Below, piece after piece: positions 7,255-16,103 of a stretch of DNA of 64,000 nt. This DNA comes from a virus. The stretch is taken from IMG/VR virus record IMGVR_UViG_3300021085_000024, positions 1 to 64,000 of that record. One strand, 5' to 3'. A program made the translations under genes and the position numbers. Positions within the stretch are counted from its first letter, which is position 1; each line of letters begins with the position of its first letter. The notes under the pieces were generated by a model. The model ran no database searches. It had not been told where the DNA came from and saw only the letters and a program-made list of their open reading frames with translations.

Positions 7255-8031
7255 ATATACTCCTATTCTCACAAGAGTCATCTCATTGAAAGATTAACGA
7301 ACCTTTCAGATATAATCTTTGATTTTAGGTAATAGAATCCCCATACCCATTTAAGGGTTGGTGTTATTTTCGGTTATTCCTTCCCAAAGGAATTGAGTCA
7401 TGGGCAAGTAGTTTTTTATTTCCGTAGAAGTCTTTGTGTTTGTCTATGTAGAACTTGTATTCTTATTCGTATTCTCATTGTTATTTGGTTTCTTATTTTT
7501 CTTGGGTTTCTTGGGCTTGGTTGTAATTTGATACAAACCAATTCTATATACTAATTCTAATTCTAATTACTATATACAATTAAGAACTTATAGAAGATCC
7601 CTCTATTATCTTCTTTCCGTTCTCTTTCTGACTGGTGAGGCTTCTATTCTTTCTTTTCATCTCTCAAAGAAATAGAACTCGGATTTCTTGGTCATCAGAA
7701 AGGTCACTCTTGAGATTGGGACGGATTTGTTTTCCATACCGAACCCTTATCAAGAAGTGGCTTCCCTTTCGGGAAGGTATCGTGGTTATTTTTAATGTTG
7801 GAAAAGAACATATCTAAATCGGGTGGAACTTTTAACCACCTCACCCTATTAAGGGATTATAGTTCTATCAGAAACAAAAGAGACACCATAGAGATATGGG
7901 ATCAATCAATCTATCTGGGAAGAAACTATCAGAAGACTCAGACGGTTTTGAGAATACTCTATTTTGTTAGGGATTGCAAAACTTTTCTATCTCGGTATCT
8001 TTGATAGGAAGAAAAACAACGGAGGAAAGGG
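7255..8031. other. Long noncoding region, origin candidate
   Basis: About 780 bases between divergent transcription blocks contain no frame with a ribosome-binding site. The top strand has long pyrimidine-rich tracts (about 7420-7500 and 7600-7680), a triple CTAATT direct repeat near 7548-7566, and a tight hairpin CTTCCC-TTTC-GGGAAG at 7761-7776. Strand asymmetry, a flanking HU gene and AT-rich sequence fit a replication origin. A divergent promoter region or an untranslated RNA is equally possible. Confidence 0.4.
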
Positions 8032-8352
8032 ATGCAGAACCAATTATTTTTTTCAAGAGAGAACGCACATCTGTTAGCAGAAGAAGTCTTTAAGATTATA
8101 TCTGGGAAATCGAACCCAGTGTTCCCTCATTCATCGAAGGGGATGCCCTCCCTTTATGTTTTGATGGGAAATACCAAAATAGACACCGATCAATATCATC
8201 GGTGTGTCCTACCCGTAATAGAGAAGGAGGATTTGCAAATCCTCCGAACCCCTAGATCAAGGGAGTTCCTAAAGGATCGAACACGAACTCAGATATTCAT
8301 TGATCGGATAGGAGGCTATCTGACAGATTCTTTTATTGCAGAAGGCTTCTAG
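8032..8352 (+). CDS. Hypothetical protein, 106 aa
   Basis: Starts MQNQLFFSRENAHLLAEEV with GGAGGAAAGGG before the ATG. The sequence has a helical start, then a beta-rich centre (SLYVLMGNTKIDTDQYH) and a helical end. No family is recognised. It is the first + strand gene after the noncoding region and precedes the clamp-loader genes. Confidence 0.66.
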   Translation: MQNQLFFSRENAHLLAEEVFKIISGKSNPVFPHSSKGMPSLYVLMGNTKIDTDQYHRCVLPVIEKEDLQILRTPRSREFLKDRTRTQIFIDRIGGYLTDSFIAEGF

Positions 8353-8380
8353 GGTTGATTGGGCTGTGGGTTTCCGTATA
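8352..8380 (+). promoter_or_regulatory. Phage-type promoter, GGGTTG-N17-CGTATA
   Basis: GGGTTG (8352-8357) is followed after 17 bases by CGTATA (8375-8380) within TTTCCGTATATG. It is placed to drive the zinc-ribbon protein and the delta'/delta clamp-loader genes. Confidence 0.68.
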
Positions 8381-8410
8381 TGTGCTACATAATCAAAAAA
8401 GGAGATACAA

Positions 8411-8572
8411 ATGAGTAAGAAAGGCGATACGGCTTGGGTCTCATGTCGGGCAAGAGAAAAATGTGAGGGTAATCAATCAGTAATTGTTTCTCACAAGAAA
8501 CGAGAAGGTGGTGGGCATAAGACCGTTTATCGTTGTAAATCATGCAATCATCTTTTTGTTTTGTGGGTGTGA
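8411..8572 (+). CDS. Small zinc-ribbon-like protein, 53 aa
   Basis: Starts MSKKGDTAWVSC with AAGGAG 6 bases upstream. Four cysteines (Cys12, Cys18, then CKSC near residues 42-45) and nearby histidines suggest a zinc ribbon, a fold often used for nucleic-acid or protein contacts. It ends one base before the clamp-loader delta' start and shares the promoter at 8352-8380. It may be an accessory to the replisome, but this is inference. Confidence 0.68.
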   Translation: MSKKGDTAWVSCRAREKCEGNQSVIVSHKKREGGGHKTVYRCKSCNHLFVLWV

Positions 8573-8573
8573 T

Positions 8574-9161
8574 ATGACAGCGATGTTGGTACATGGGGAA
8601 GGGGCATTGGAATATGCCCTTAAAGAAGCCCTCAAGTTTTCCACCCATTACGAGTTTGGTGGTGATGCCCTCACAACAGAGGAAGCCAAGAGTGCCATAG
8701 AGAAGATGTCTTTCCCTTTGGTGGGAGTGGATTCCTTTGCTGTGGTTGTTGGTGCAGTGGATAGTGCTAGGGGTCGAGCCACAGATGCTCTCTTGAAAGG
8801 TATTGAGGAGCATGAACCCTTTGTGACTCCCATCCTTTGGGCGACCTCTCTGAATGAAGTACCGAAAACCATTCGTTCCCGTTGTAGGGTTGTTTGGTCG
8901 TATGCTTCCTCACCAGAACCCAAAGAGGAGTATCTACGCCTTGCTAGAAATTGTGTGGGGGGTAATCACGCCAATGTAATTATTCAACTTAACGAACTGA
9001 AAGCAAAGCCCCTTGAGGTTTTATTTGAACTGGGGAATGCCTTGTCCCAGTTGGACTTCACGAAAGAGAGGGTGGTCACCCTTTGGGTCGAAATCCGTTT
9101 GGCTCTCCGACAAGTCCACCCAATATCCAAGAATGAACTGTTGGGGGTGCTATGCTTCTAG
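8574..9161 (+). CDS. Clamp loader delta' subunit-like protein
   Basis: This 195-residue protein resembles HolB (delta') or a shortened AAA+ clamp-loader subunit. It has no Walker A, as expected for delta', but contains the sensor/SRC region: RGRATDALLKGIEEHEP, then TPILWATSLNEVPKTIRSRC at about residues 83-107. The C-terminal collar is short. The start at 8574 follows the previous stop by one base; the site is weak, so translation is probably coupled. It overlaps the delta gene by 10 bases. With delta and gamma/tau encoded here, the phage can load its own clamp. Confidence 0.8.
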   Translation: MTAMLVHGEGALEYALKEALKFSTHYEFGGDALTTEEAKSAIEKMSFPLVGVDSFAVVVGAVDSARGRATDALLKGIEEHEPFVTPILWATSLNEVPKTIRSRCRVVWSYASSPEPKEEYLRLARNCVGGNHANVIIQLNELKAKPLEVLFELGNALSQLDFTKERVVTLWVEIRLALRQVHPISKNELLGVLCF

Positions 9162-10075
9162 TTCATGGCTCAGACGATTTCCTATGTCGTAAACAAATTA
9201 AGACCGTTATTTCAAAATGGTTGTCCGAGGAATACAGTGTTTATACCGTAGTGGGAACACCCGAAAGCATAGAACCCCATATATCACCTCTGTTGGGTTT
9301 CTTTGGTGGGAGTGGTGGTAAGCCAGCCTTTTACATTGAGGATGCCTTGTCGTGCGATATCGCTTATCTCAGTGACCTTCCTTACCCCATTCTGTTGTAC
9401 ATTGATGGGTCACTCCCCCGAAGCAAGAAACACCCCATCCACAAGATAGCCAAGAGGAACATTAAAAAGTTCAATAAGGTTTCGGTTTTTCAAGCAGAGG
9501 AGAAAGCGATAGAGTTTGCCATCTCTTCGTGTGACGAGTTGGGTTTACATCTCAGTGTTGGTTTGGCGAAGAACTTCGTTAAGATTGTCGGTGTAGATTA
9601 TGGTGTCATCACCCACGAGTTGTTTAAGGTTCAGATGTTGCTTGGGTCTGAGAAGGAAATCAAACCCACCCACTTCCGTGCCATTGCTCAAGTGACCGAA
9701 ATGTCTGCACAAGATATCATCACTTCTGTTCAAGATAGAAACATCAGAGGTCTTTTGAAATCTTTAGTGACGGTCAAATCCACACACAACAACGATCCGA
9801 CTCTTATGGTTTGTGGTTGGCTCGGATCAGAGGCGAGAAAATGGTTATTGTGTTCGTCTCTGTCGAAACAAGGTCGCCCAATAGATCAAAAGACAACGGG
9901 CATCCATCCGTATGTTCTGAAAAAAAAGTTGATCCCAAATATAAAAAAATGGGATGTTTCACGATGTTTGAGATTGGTACATTTGATCTCACAAACTGAA
10001 CGGTATGTTAAGACTGGTGGGAAGAACGCTTGGACAAGATTTGAGAGTGACCTTGTGATCTTGATTCAAATGTGA
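9152..10075 (+). CDS. Clamp loader delta subunit-like protein
   Basis: At 307 residues this fits HolA (delta), the subunit that opens the beta ring. It starts MLLVHGSDDFLCRKQIKTVI, which matches the family's N-terminal pattern (a strand, then G-D-D/E-x-F). The HolA middle (DISSV-like AQDIITSVQDRNIRGLLKSL) and helical collar domain (WLGSEARKWLL) follow. The gene overlaps delta' by 10 bases. It probably works in a phage clamp-loader complex with the products of 8574 and 29823 on the clamp at 25363. Confidence 0.82.
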   Translation: MLLVHGSDDFLCRKQIKTVISKWLSEEYSVYTVVGTPESIEPHISPLLGFFGGSGGKPAFYIEDALSCDIAYLSDLPYPILLYIDGSLPRSKKHPIHKIAKRNIKKFNKVSVFQAEEKAIEFAISSCDELGLHLSVGLAKNFVKIVGVDYGVITHELFKVQMLLGSEKEIKPTHFRAIAQVTEMSAQDIITSVQDRNIRGLLKSLVTVKSTHNNDPTLMVCGWLGSEARKWLLCSSLSKQGRPIDQKTTGIHPYVLKKKLIPNIKKWDVSRCLRLVHLISQTERYVKTGGKNAWTRFESDLVILIQM

Positions 10076-10171
10076 ATCCCTTTGGAAGTTCAATAGATTT
10101 TTGATAAAGACTGTAATAGTACCTCCTACCTTGAGAGGGTCTTTACACACTAATAAGAATAAGGAAAACGT

Positions 10172-12127
10172 ATGAGTACAATAGCAAAAACGGTTGAAGA
10201 ACCTAAACTTATGCAAACATTCCCGAATATGCTTTCGGAGTTTGTTTATAAAAGAACCTATGCCAAATGGAATGGCGAAAGACGAGAGAACTGGACTGAA
10301 ACAGTCGACCGTTACATAGAGTTCTTGAAAGAGGAATGTCCTCAAACTCCTAATGAGATTTTCTCTCAGATTCGAGAGCAGATGATTGGCATGCAGATTA
10401 TGGGATCAATGAGAGCCTTGTGGTCGGCTGGATATCCAGCAAGACGGGATAACACATGTATCTACAACTGTTCCTTCATCCCTCTTGATAATCTCAGAGC
10501 CTTCTCTGAAGGTTTATATATCCTTATGCAAGGGACGGGCGTGGGTTTCTCTGTTGAATCCCAGTTCGTGAATAACTTGCCAAATGTAGCAAGTTTTGGG
10601 GATGTTATCATCAATCATGAAATTGTCGACTCGGCTGAGGGTTGGGCAGATGCTTTATATCTGGCTTTGGTTGAAGGCTACAAAGGACACAAGGTTCAGT
10701 TCGATTATTCTCTAGTTCGTGCTGCTGGTGCAGTTCTGAAAACTAAGGGTGGTCGTGCAAGTGGGCCAGAACCTCTCAAGAATCTTCTTGATTACGTTCA
10801 AGAATTGATGCTTGGGGCACAAGGTCGCAAACTGAAATCTCTTGAGTGCCATGACATCATGTGTAAAGTGGGTGAGATTGTCGTGAGTGGTGGTGTTCGT
10901 AGATCAGCCCTCATCTCTTTTTCTGATCCAGAAGATGAAGAAATGCGGCACGCAAAGAACTGGAAGCGAGGCGAGTTCCCACAGCATCGCTATATGGCTA
11001 ACAACTCGGCATACTATCAAGAGAAACCCTCCCCAGAAGTTTTTTGGGCAGATTGGGATGCTTTGGTTGAGAGTATGAGTGGGGAGCGTGGTTTTTCGAT
11101 TGGTAACTGGCACGAACGAGCAGACAGACCAACTAAAGATGTCCGTTCAAACCCTTGTCACGAGATTGGTCTGAGATTCTTGAGAGCGACTGACCCCATT
11201 ACTGGTGAAAATGGTGGTGGTCAATTCTGTAATCTCAGTGCAGCCGTCATGCGTTCTGAGGATACCATAGAAACCTTTGCTGAAAAGGTACGCTTGGCGA
11301 CTTGGATTGGTGCTATGCAAGCCACATTCACACACTTCCCTTATCTCAGAAAGGGTTGGGTTCAGACTTGTGATGAAGACCGTCTGTTGGGTGTCGATAT
11401 CACGGGTCAGTGTGATAATCCCGAATTGTCTCAAAATGACGATGCAATGAATTACTTCAATCAAGTGGCTGTCGAAACAGCAAGGCTTGCTTCTCAGACT
11501 TTGGGTATCAATATGCCAGCGGCTGTCACTTGTGGGAAGCCTAGTGGTAATACCTCTCAGTTCGTTGATTGTGCTAGTGGTTTTCACCCTCGATACAGTA
11601 AGTTCTATTTCCGTCATGTCAGAATTGCCTCCCATGACCCTCTCTGTAAAATGGTTCGTGATTCGGGTTTGCCTATGTTCAAGGAAACGGGTGAAGAAGA
11701 CAAAGCAGATGCAGATGTCACAACTTGGGTTGCACGATTCCCCGTGAAGTCCCCAGAGGGTGCAATGCTCCGTGAGGATGAAACGGCACTTGAACAGTGT
11801 GAACGATATCTTCAAGTTATGAACACTTGGTGTTCCGAGAAGGGTCATAACCAATCTTGCACGATTTATCCCAAAGATCATGAGTGGCAAGAAGTGGGTG
11901 AGTGGGTCTATGAGAACTTCAATAAGATCACGGGCGTTTCTTTTTTACCGTACGATGGTGGGAAATACCGTCTTGCCCCTTACGAAGAAATTGATGAAGC
12001 AACATACTTGGAAGCCGAGTCAAAAATGCCTCAGATTGATTTCGGTATGCTTTCTGTGTATGAAAAAGAAGATCGAGGGGAAGGTGCGAGAGAACTGGCT
12101 TGTGTTGGTGGTTCTTGCGAACTCTAA
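10172..12127 (+). CDS. nrdJ: Class II (B12-dependent) ribonucleotide reductase
   Basis: A 651-residue monomeric adenosylcobalamin-dependent reductase of the ribonucleoside-triphosphate type, reducing NTPs to dNTPs for replication. Features: TCIYNCSF near residues 95-102 (first redox cysteine), a GTGVGFS loop near 137, SNPCHEI with the thiyl-radical cysteine, QFCNLS with the second redox cysteine, and a C-terminal CVGGSC pair at 644-649 for thioredoxin exchange. It is shorter than the Lactobacillus enzyme (about 740). AAGGA precedes the ATG. It needs no small subunit or oxygen, so it can work in anoxic or low-iron hosts, but it requires host cobalamin. Confidence 0.93.
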   Translation: MSTIAKTVEEPKLMQTFPNMLSEFVYKRTYAKWNGERRENWTETVDRYIEFLKEECPQTPNEIFSQIREQMIGMQIMGSMRALWSAGYPARRDNTCIYNCSFIPLDNLRAFSEGLYILMQGTGVGFSVESQFVNNLPNVASFGDVIINHEIVDSAEGWADALYLALVEGYKGHKVQFDYSLVRAAGAVLKTKGGRASGPEPLKNLLDYVQELMLGAQGRKLKSLECHDIMCKVGEIVVSGGVRRSALISFSDPEDEEMRHAKNWKRGEFPQHRYMANNSAYYQEKPSPEVFWADWDALVESMSGERGFSIGNWHERADRPTKDVRSNPCHEIGLRFLRATDPITGENGGGQFCNLSAAVMRSEDTIETFAEKVRLATWIGAMQATFTHFPYLRKGWVQTCDEDRLLGVDITGQCDNPELSQNDDAMNYFNQVAVETARLASQTLGINMPAAVTCGKPSGNTSQFVDCASGFHPRYSKFYFRHVRIASHDPLCKMVRDSGLPMFKETGEEDKADADVTTWVARFPVKSPEGAMLREDETALEQCERYLQVMNTWCSEKGHNQSCTIYPKDHEWQEVGEWVYENFNKITGVSFLPYDGGKYRLAPYEEIDEATYLEAESKMPQIDFGMLSVYEKEDRGEGARELACVGGSCEL

Positions 12128-12151
12128 AATCTTTCGCTAGTTCGATTATAG

Positions 12152-12180
12152 TCCCTCGTAATATTACGGGGGATTTTTTT
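12152..12180 (+). terminator. Terminator that also carries the next Shine-Dalgarno
   Basis: A 9-bp stem (12152-12160 with 12165-12173, one G-T pair) and 4-base loop are followed by seven Ts. The 3' arm ends GGGGGA, 7 bases before the ATG at 12181, so the same bases form the stem and the ribosome-binding site of the next gene. Confidence 0.8.
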
Positions 12181-12492
12181 ATGCAATACATCGACTGGGA
12201 ACTGATGCAGTTCATTGAACGACCCGATATCTCTAAGATTCTTGACCATTGGGTTTCTATCTGGGAGTCAACTCTCGATTCTAAGTTTATGTTGGGGGCA
12301 TATGGCTCGAAAATAAAGCATCAGATAAGGATATTGGGTTCACAGATTGTGGTCTTGACGACAAGTTCGACCGTGAAAGACCCTATTGAGATGCGACTCT
12401 GTTTGATAGAACGCAATTTTGACAACCCTCAGTTCAAACCTATTCCACCAGAAGATTGGTATCATCCTAGAGAGGATGATGAATTAAACTAG
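12181..12492 (+). CDS. Hypothetical protein, 103 aa
   Basis: Starts MQYIDWELMQFIERPDI directly after the T-tract of the upstream terminator; its only Shine-Dalgarno is the terminator's 3' arm. The middle is beta-rich (QIVVLTTSSTVKD) and the end acidic and proline-rich. No family is recognised. Expression probably depends on read-through of the terminator, which would link it to RNR transcription or antitermination. Confidence 0.65.
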   Translation: MQYIDWELMQFIERPDISKILDHWVSIWESTLDSKFMLGAYGSKIKHQIRILGSQIVVLTTSSTVKDPIEMRLCLIERNFDNPQFKPIPPEDWYHPREDDELN

Positions 12493-12499
12493 CCTTTTA

Positions 12500-12528
12500 G
12501 GATCGGTTCAGACCTCTTATTTCGTATA
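12500..12528 (+). promoter_or_regulatory. Phage-type promoter, GGATCG-N17-CGTATA
   Basis: GGATCG (12500-12505), 17 bases, then CGTATA (12523-12528) within ATTTCGTATAGA. It drives the RecD2-like helicase gene 20 bases downstream. Confidence 0.75.
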
Positions 12529-12548
12529 GAAATGACAAGGAGGTCTGT

Positions 12549-14909
12549 ATGGCTGTTTATAGTGGAAATGTGGAAACTATCATCTTCTCTAACGCAGAAG
12601 ATAATTATTATATTTTAAGGATGAAACTGGATAAGTCACCGATAGGTATTCCAAACTCCCTCGTGGTTCGTGGGAAGGTATCGGGTTTGTCTATCAAAAA
12701 AGGGTCTTGGTTTTCGTTTGATGGTGTTTTGGATAGTCACCCAAAACATGGCAAGCAAATGAAGATACGGAAAGCACCCGTACAGAAGAAGAACTTATCG
12801 GGTTCTGAAACAAGAGCCATCTTACGGTCACATGGTGTTTCTGAATTGATTGCTGATCAGTTGTTTCTCAAGTTCGGGGATTTGACCTATTCAAAATTGA
12901 ACTCACCCGATGCTCTCAAGCATTTGAGTTCCTTGAAGAATGTCACTCAGATCACAGCAGAGTTCATTCTTCAAAGGTGGCGGTCTTACATCGCTTTCTT
13001 TGAAGCCGTAGAGTTCTTTGAGGAAGTGGGGATACATCAAAAGAAGTATGACTTGGTATGGAAAACCTTTGGGGATAGAGCCAAAGAAATCCTTTCGACC
13101 AATCCTTGGCGATTGACGAGAATTGAGGGGATTACCTTTGAACATGCCGATGCCGTTGCTAAGAAACTCCATCTCCCTTTGAGGGGCGTTGAGAGGGTAC
13201 AAGGGGCTATTTTATCGGCTTTGAACTCTTGGAGAGGTGGTATGGGTCATCTGTACCACACCGTCAAGGAAATCCAAGATAGCATAGAGAAGATGATGGG
13301 TGTTTCGATTCGTAGGGATACCGTCATTGACTGTTTGAAAAAACTAGACGAGGATGGTGATTTGGTTTTTGAATCTTATCTCACTTGTGGGGGTGAACTA
13401 CACGAATGTGTTTACACGAAGTGGAATCATCGAATGGAGCATAAAGGGTCTGAGATGCTTTATCAAAGACACAAGTCAGCCCAAGTGAGCAAAAGCCTTT
13501 CGGAATTGGAGCGGTACAAGTACTCTCTTATCCGTTGCGAACACCCCGATATTGAGGCTCATAATCTCAAGGTCAGTTCGTTGGAAGATTGTGTTCGTGT
13601 GGCTTTGGACTTTGAGTGTGAGGTCAATTCTATCTCGTTATCGAAAGCCCAGTACCAAGCCGCAATTAATGCTCTTATCTACCCCGTGTCGATTATTACG
13701 GGGTTGCCAGGGACGGGTAAGACGACCACTTTGCGTATCGTTGTGAAGGTTTTTCAACGGGCTGGTGTGACTTTCAAGTTGGTTTCGCCAACGGGTATCG
13801 CTTCCAAACGCCTTCATCAAGTCACTGGTGTCGAAGCCTCAACCATTCATAGAGCCTTTGGTTCAAAGGGTGGTAAAGGGGATGATGAAGAAAGAGAACA
13901 GACTTATTATGGTGTGGTCGGTGAGTCTGTTGCTAGTGTGAAGGCTGGTGAGAATGAGAAATGGACTAATGTTCTCCCCGATCAAGTTCTCATTTGTGAT
14001 GAGGCATCTATGGTCGATCAACACTTGCTTTATCGTATGCTAACGGGAACGAATGGGGACTGTCGTCTAGTGCTTGTAGGTGACTCGGCACAGTTGCCGA
14101 GTGTGGGTGCTGGGAATGTCCTCCGAGAAATGATTCAAGCGAACTTATTTCCAACCAGTTCTCTCACAGAGATTTTCCGTCAGAGTGATACAAGTGACAT
14201 TGTTTATGCTGCTCACGATATCTATAAAGGGAATGTCCCCGAACTGAAAGCATCCACTGATCTAGACTTCGTGTTCCTCCCTATCTCTAGTGAAAGCCAA
14301 ATACTTGATGCGATCAAAAAACTTTCTCTCCGTATCTTCAAGGCGAGGGAGAGGTTTCAAGTGATGTCTCCACGACACAGTGGCACATTGGGTGTAACCA
14401 ACCTCAACACACACCTCCGAGAAATCTTGAACCCAGAGAAGCACAATCAGAATTACATCCGTGTGGGTGACCAAATACTCCGTGAAGATGACCGTGTCAT
14501 GATAATCCGTAACGATTACGGGAAAGGGGTCTTCAATGGCGATACGGGCAAGGTGTATCGTATCCAACCCGATAAGAAGGTCATTGTGAAGATACACGGA
14601 GAGAACCCCTTCTATGTAGATTTCACGCCCAAAGAGGTCTATCAGTATCTCCGTTTGGCTTATGCCACCACTGTCCATAAAATGCAAGGACAAGAAACAG
14701 ATATGATAATCCTTCCAATGGTACAAGGGTTTCGCTCCCAACTCCAACGCAACCTATTCTATACGGCTATCACACGAGCCAAGAAGCGTGTCATTCTGTT
14801 GGGTCATGCTTCAGCCATTGAGAGGGCTGTGATGAACTCTCGTGAAGATGTTCGCAACACTCTTTTGAAAGAACGCTTATTTTCCCAAGCCGAAAGGGAT
14901 CGAGATTGA
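12549..14909 (+). CDS. RecD2-like SF1B DNA helicase
   Basis: At 786 residues this matches RecD2 (stand-alone RecD). An N-terminal OB-like barrel is followed by helix-hairpin-helix repeats near residues 95-250. The helicase core follows: Walker A GLPGTGKTTT near 384, Walker B ICDEASMVD near 484, motif III VGDSAQLPSVGAGN, and motif VI YTAITRAKKRVIL near 750. It unwinds DNA 5' to 3' using ATP, probably in recombination or fork repair with the RecA and Rad50-Mre11 genes nearby. AAGGAGG precedes the ATG and a phage-type promoter lies directly upstream. Confidence 0.92.
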   Translation: MAVYSGNVETIIFSNAEDNYYILRMKLDKSPIGIPNSLVVRGKVSGLSIKKGSWFSFDGVLDSHPKHGKQMKIRKAPVQKKNLSGSETRAILRSHGVSELIADQLFLKFGDLTYSKLNSPDALKHLSSLKNVTQITAEFILQRWRSYIAFFEAVEFFEEVGIHQKKYDLVWKTFGDRAKEILSTNPWRLTRIEGITFEHADAVAKKLHLPLRGVERVQGAILSALNSWRGGMGHLYHTVKEIQDSIEKMMGVSIRRDTVIDCLKKLDEDGDLVFESYLTCGGELHECVYTKWNHRMEHKGSEMLYQRHKSAQVSKSLSELERYKYSLIRCEHPDIEAHNLKVSSLEDCVRVALDFECEVNSISLSKAQYQAAINALIYPVSIITGLPGTGKTTTLRIVVKVFQRAGVTFKLVSPTGIASKRLHQVTGVEASTIHRAFGSKGGKGDDEEREQTYYGVVGESVASVKAGENEKWTNVLPDQVLICDEASMVDQHLLYRMLTGTNGDCRLVLVGDSAQLPSVGAGNVLREMIQANLFPTSSLTEIFRQSDTSDIVYAAHDIYKGNVPELKASTDLDFVFLPISSESQILDAIKKLSLRIFKARERFQVMSPRHSGTLGVTNLNTHLREILNPEKHNQNYIRVGDQILREDDRVMIIRNDYGKGVFNGDTGKVYRIQPDKKVIVKIHGENPFYVDFTPKEVYQYLRLAYATTVHKMQGQETDMIILPMVQGFRSQLQRNLFYTAITRAKKRVILLGHASAIERAVMNSREDVRNTLLKERLFSQAERDRD

Positions 14910-14925
14910 ACTCCAACTCCGTATA
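14897..14925 (+). promoter_or_regulatory. Phage-type promoter, GGATCG-N17-CGTATA
   Basis: GGATCG (14897-14902) lies in the last codons of the helicase gene. After 17 bases comes CGTATA (14920-14925) within ACTCCGTATAAA. It serves the genes at 14943 and 15280. Confidence 0.73.
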
Positions 14926-14942
14926 AAACACAAGGAGGTTTT

Positions 14943-15293
14943 ATGAAAAGTATTTCACAGATTCGCTCGGCTATGCGTATTACAAAAATCGTGGCGACTC
15001 GATCAATCAAAACTAAAACGGGGGACACCTACACGGGCTTCACAGCCAGTTGGGATAGTGTCCAAGACGATGACCCTAGTGGGGAAGCCCCTTCTATGCC
15101 TTTGACCTTGAATGAGGGTCGTATTGCTCACCTACTGCTCGCTATGGAAACAGATGTCGCTTCCTATACCTCAGCCATCGCAAATGGCTCTGTGGGCTTA
15201 GAGGAGGGTCAGAGAATCATAAAAGGTATTCAACAACGATACCAACATATCATACAACAAAACTACAAGGAGAACTCCAATGACAACACCTAA
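14943..15293 (+). CDS. Hypothetical protein, 116 aa
   Basis: Starts MKSISQIRSAMRITK with AAGGAGG upstream. A basic N-terminal helix precedes a beta region, then a helical C-terminal half (MPLTLNEGRIAHLLLAMET). No family is recognised. It overlaps the next gene by 14 bases and lies in the replication/recombination operon, so a DNA-related role is likely but unproven. Confidence 0.66.
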   Translation: MKSISQIRSAMRITKIVATRSIKTKTGDTYTGFTASWDSVQDDDPSGEAPSMPLTLNEGRIAHLLLAMETDVASYTSAIANGSVGLEEGQRIIKGIQQRYQHIIQQNYKENSNDNT

Positions 15294-15978
15294 ACAAAAA
15301 CCCGACTTGAAAATCCAAGAACCCGTATTGCCAGAACTTCCCTCCATTGACCAAGAGTATATCGACAAGGTCTTTGAAGAAATATCTGCAATGCAGATTG
15401 GGTTGGATTCAGACCCTCTTCGTTTTGGCCCCTCAAGGCTTAATCAGAAGGTTGCTGTGACTCGGAATCTATTGACTCGTTGTGAGCAGTTGTTCAATGC
15501 CATTACACACTCGTTACAGATGTATTCTTCTCGCAACCGATTGTTGGATCTAGAGTTTGAACTTTTGGAGAAGGATCTACTTGCCAATGACCCAGAGGTT
15601 CGTGCTGGTCGGAACTTGAAATCACAAGAAGCCGTAGCCCATTTGAAACTACGGAAACACTTGCTCGAACTGAACTCTTTGAAAACCACCATAGCGAACT
15701 TGGAAACTTTGGTTTCTGTGGTGAAAACCAAGAGAAGCGACCTCCGTGATATTCAGAACCGTTTGAAAGACCAAATGAAACTGTGCCAAGAGGATTTATC
15801 TATTGGTAGACGATGGGGTAATGAGGCAGCAAAGGCAGTACAAAGAAGTGCTCCAGCCAAGTCACTCGTCAGTCCTTTCGACACGGATGCACTGGATCAA
15901 CATAAAGTTTCTGAAAAAGATTTAGATGATGATCTTCCCGATCTAGACGCAATCTTACGGGATCTTGACAATGATTGA
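15280..15978 (+). CDS. Coiled-coil protein, 232 aa
   Basis: Predicted mostly helical with heptad-like leucines from about residue 60 to 175, followed by a strongly acidic tail (DDDLPDLDAILRDLDND). No enzyme motif is seen. AAGGAG precedes the ATG. It sits just upstream of the SSB-like gene. The acidic tail and coiled coil suggest a scaffold or recombination mediator, a role such as T4 UvsY; this is inference from context. Confidence 0.66.
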   Translation: MTTPKQKPDLKIQEPVLPELPSIDQEYIDKVFEEISAMQIGLDSDPLRFGPSRLNQKVAVTRNLLTRCEQLFNAITHSLQMYSSRNRLLDLEFELLEKDLLANDPEVRAGRNLKSQEAVAHLKLRKHLLELNSLKTTIANLETLVSVVKTKRSDLRDIQNRLKDQMKLCQEDLSIGRRWGNEAAKAVQRSAPAKSLVSPFDTDALDQHKVSEKDLDDDLPDLDAILRDLDND

Positions 15979-16008
15979 AAACTTATTTCAACTTTTCTTT
16001 CCGAATAG

Positions 16009-16037
16009 GGATCGCTTTGCAATCTTCTATTCGTATA
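16009..16037 (+). promoter_or_regulatory. Phage-type promoter, GGATCG-N17-CGTATA
   Basis: GGATCG (16009-16014), 17 bases, then CGTATA (16032-16037) within TATTCGTATAGT. It precedes the SSB-like gene. A second AT-rich box (TGCCTATACAAT, about 16070-16081) lies closer to the gene and may be another start site. Confidence 0.75.
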
Positions 16038-16103
16038 GTAGGTGGCACTCAAACAAATCAATAACTTGTGCCTATACAATAACCCCAACCCTAGAGGTGA
16101 ACC

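Noticed and set aside
7635-8004. Two + strand frames of 60-69 residues in the noncoding region
   Set aside because: Neither has a ribosome-binding site; their composition follows the pyrimidine-rich tract and no domain is visible.
11147-11890. 247-residue minus-strand frame
   Set aside because: It is a shadow of the ribonucleotide reductase gene, without a start site or coding character of its own.
14262-14747. 161-residue minus-strand frame
   Set aside because: Shadow of the RecD2-like helicase gene; no ribosome-binding site and no promoter.
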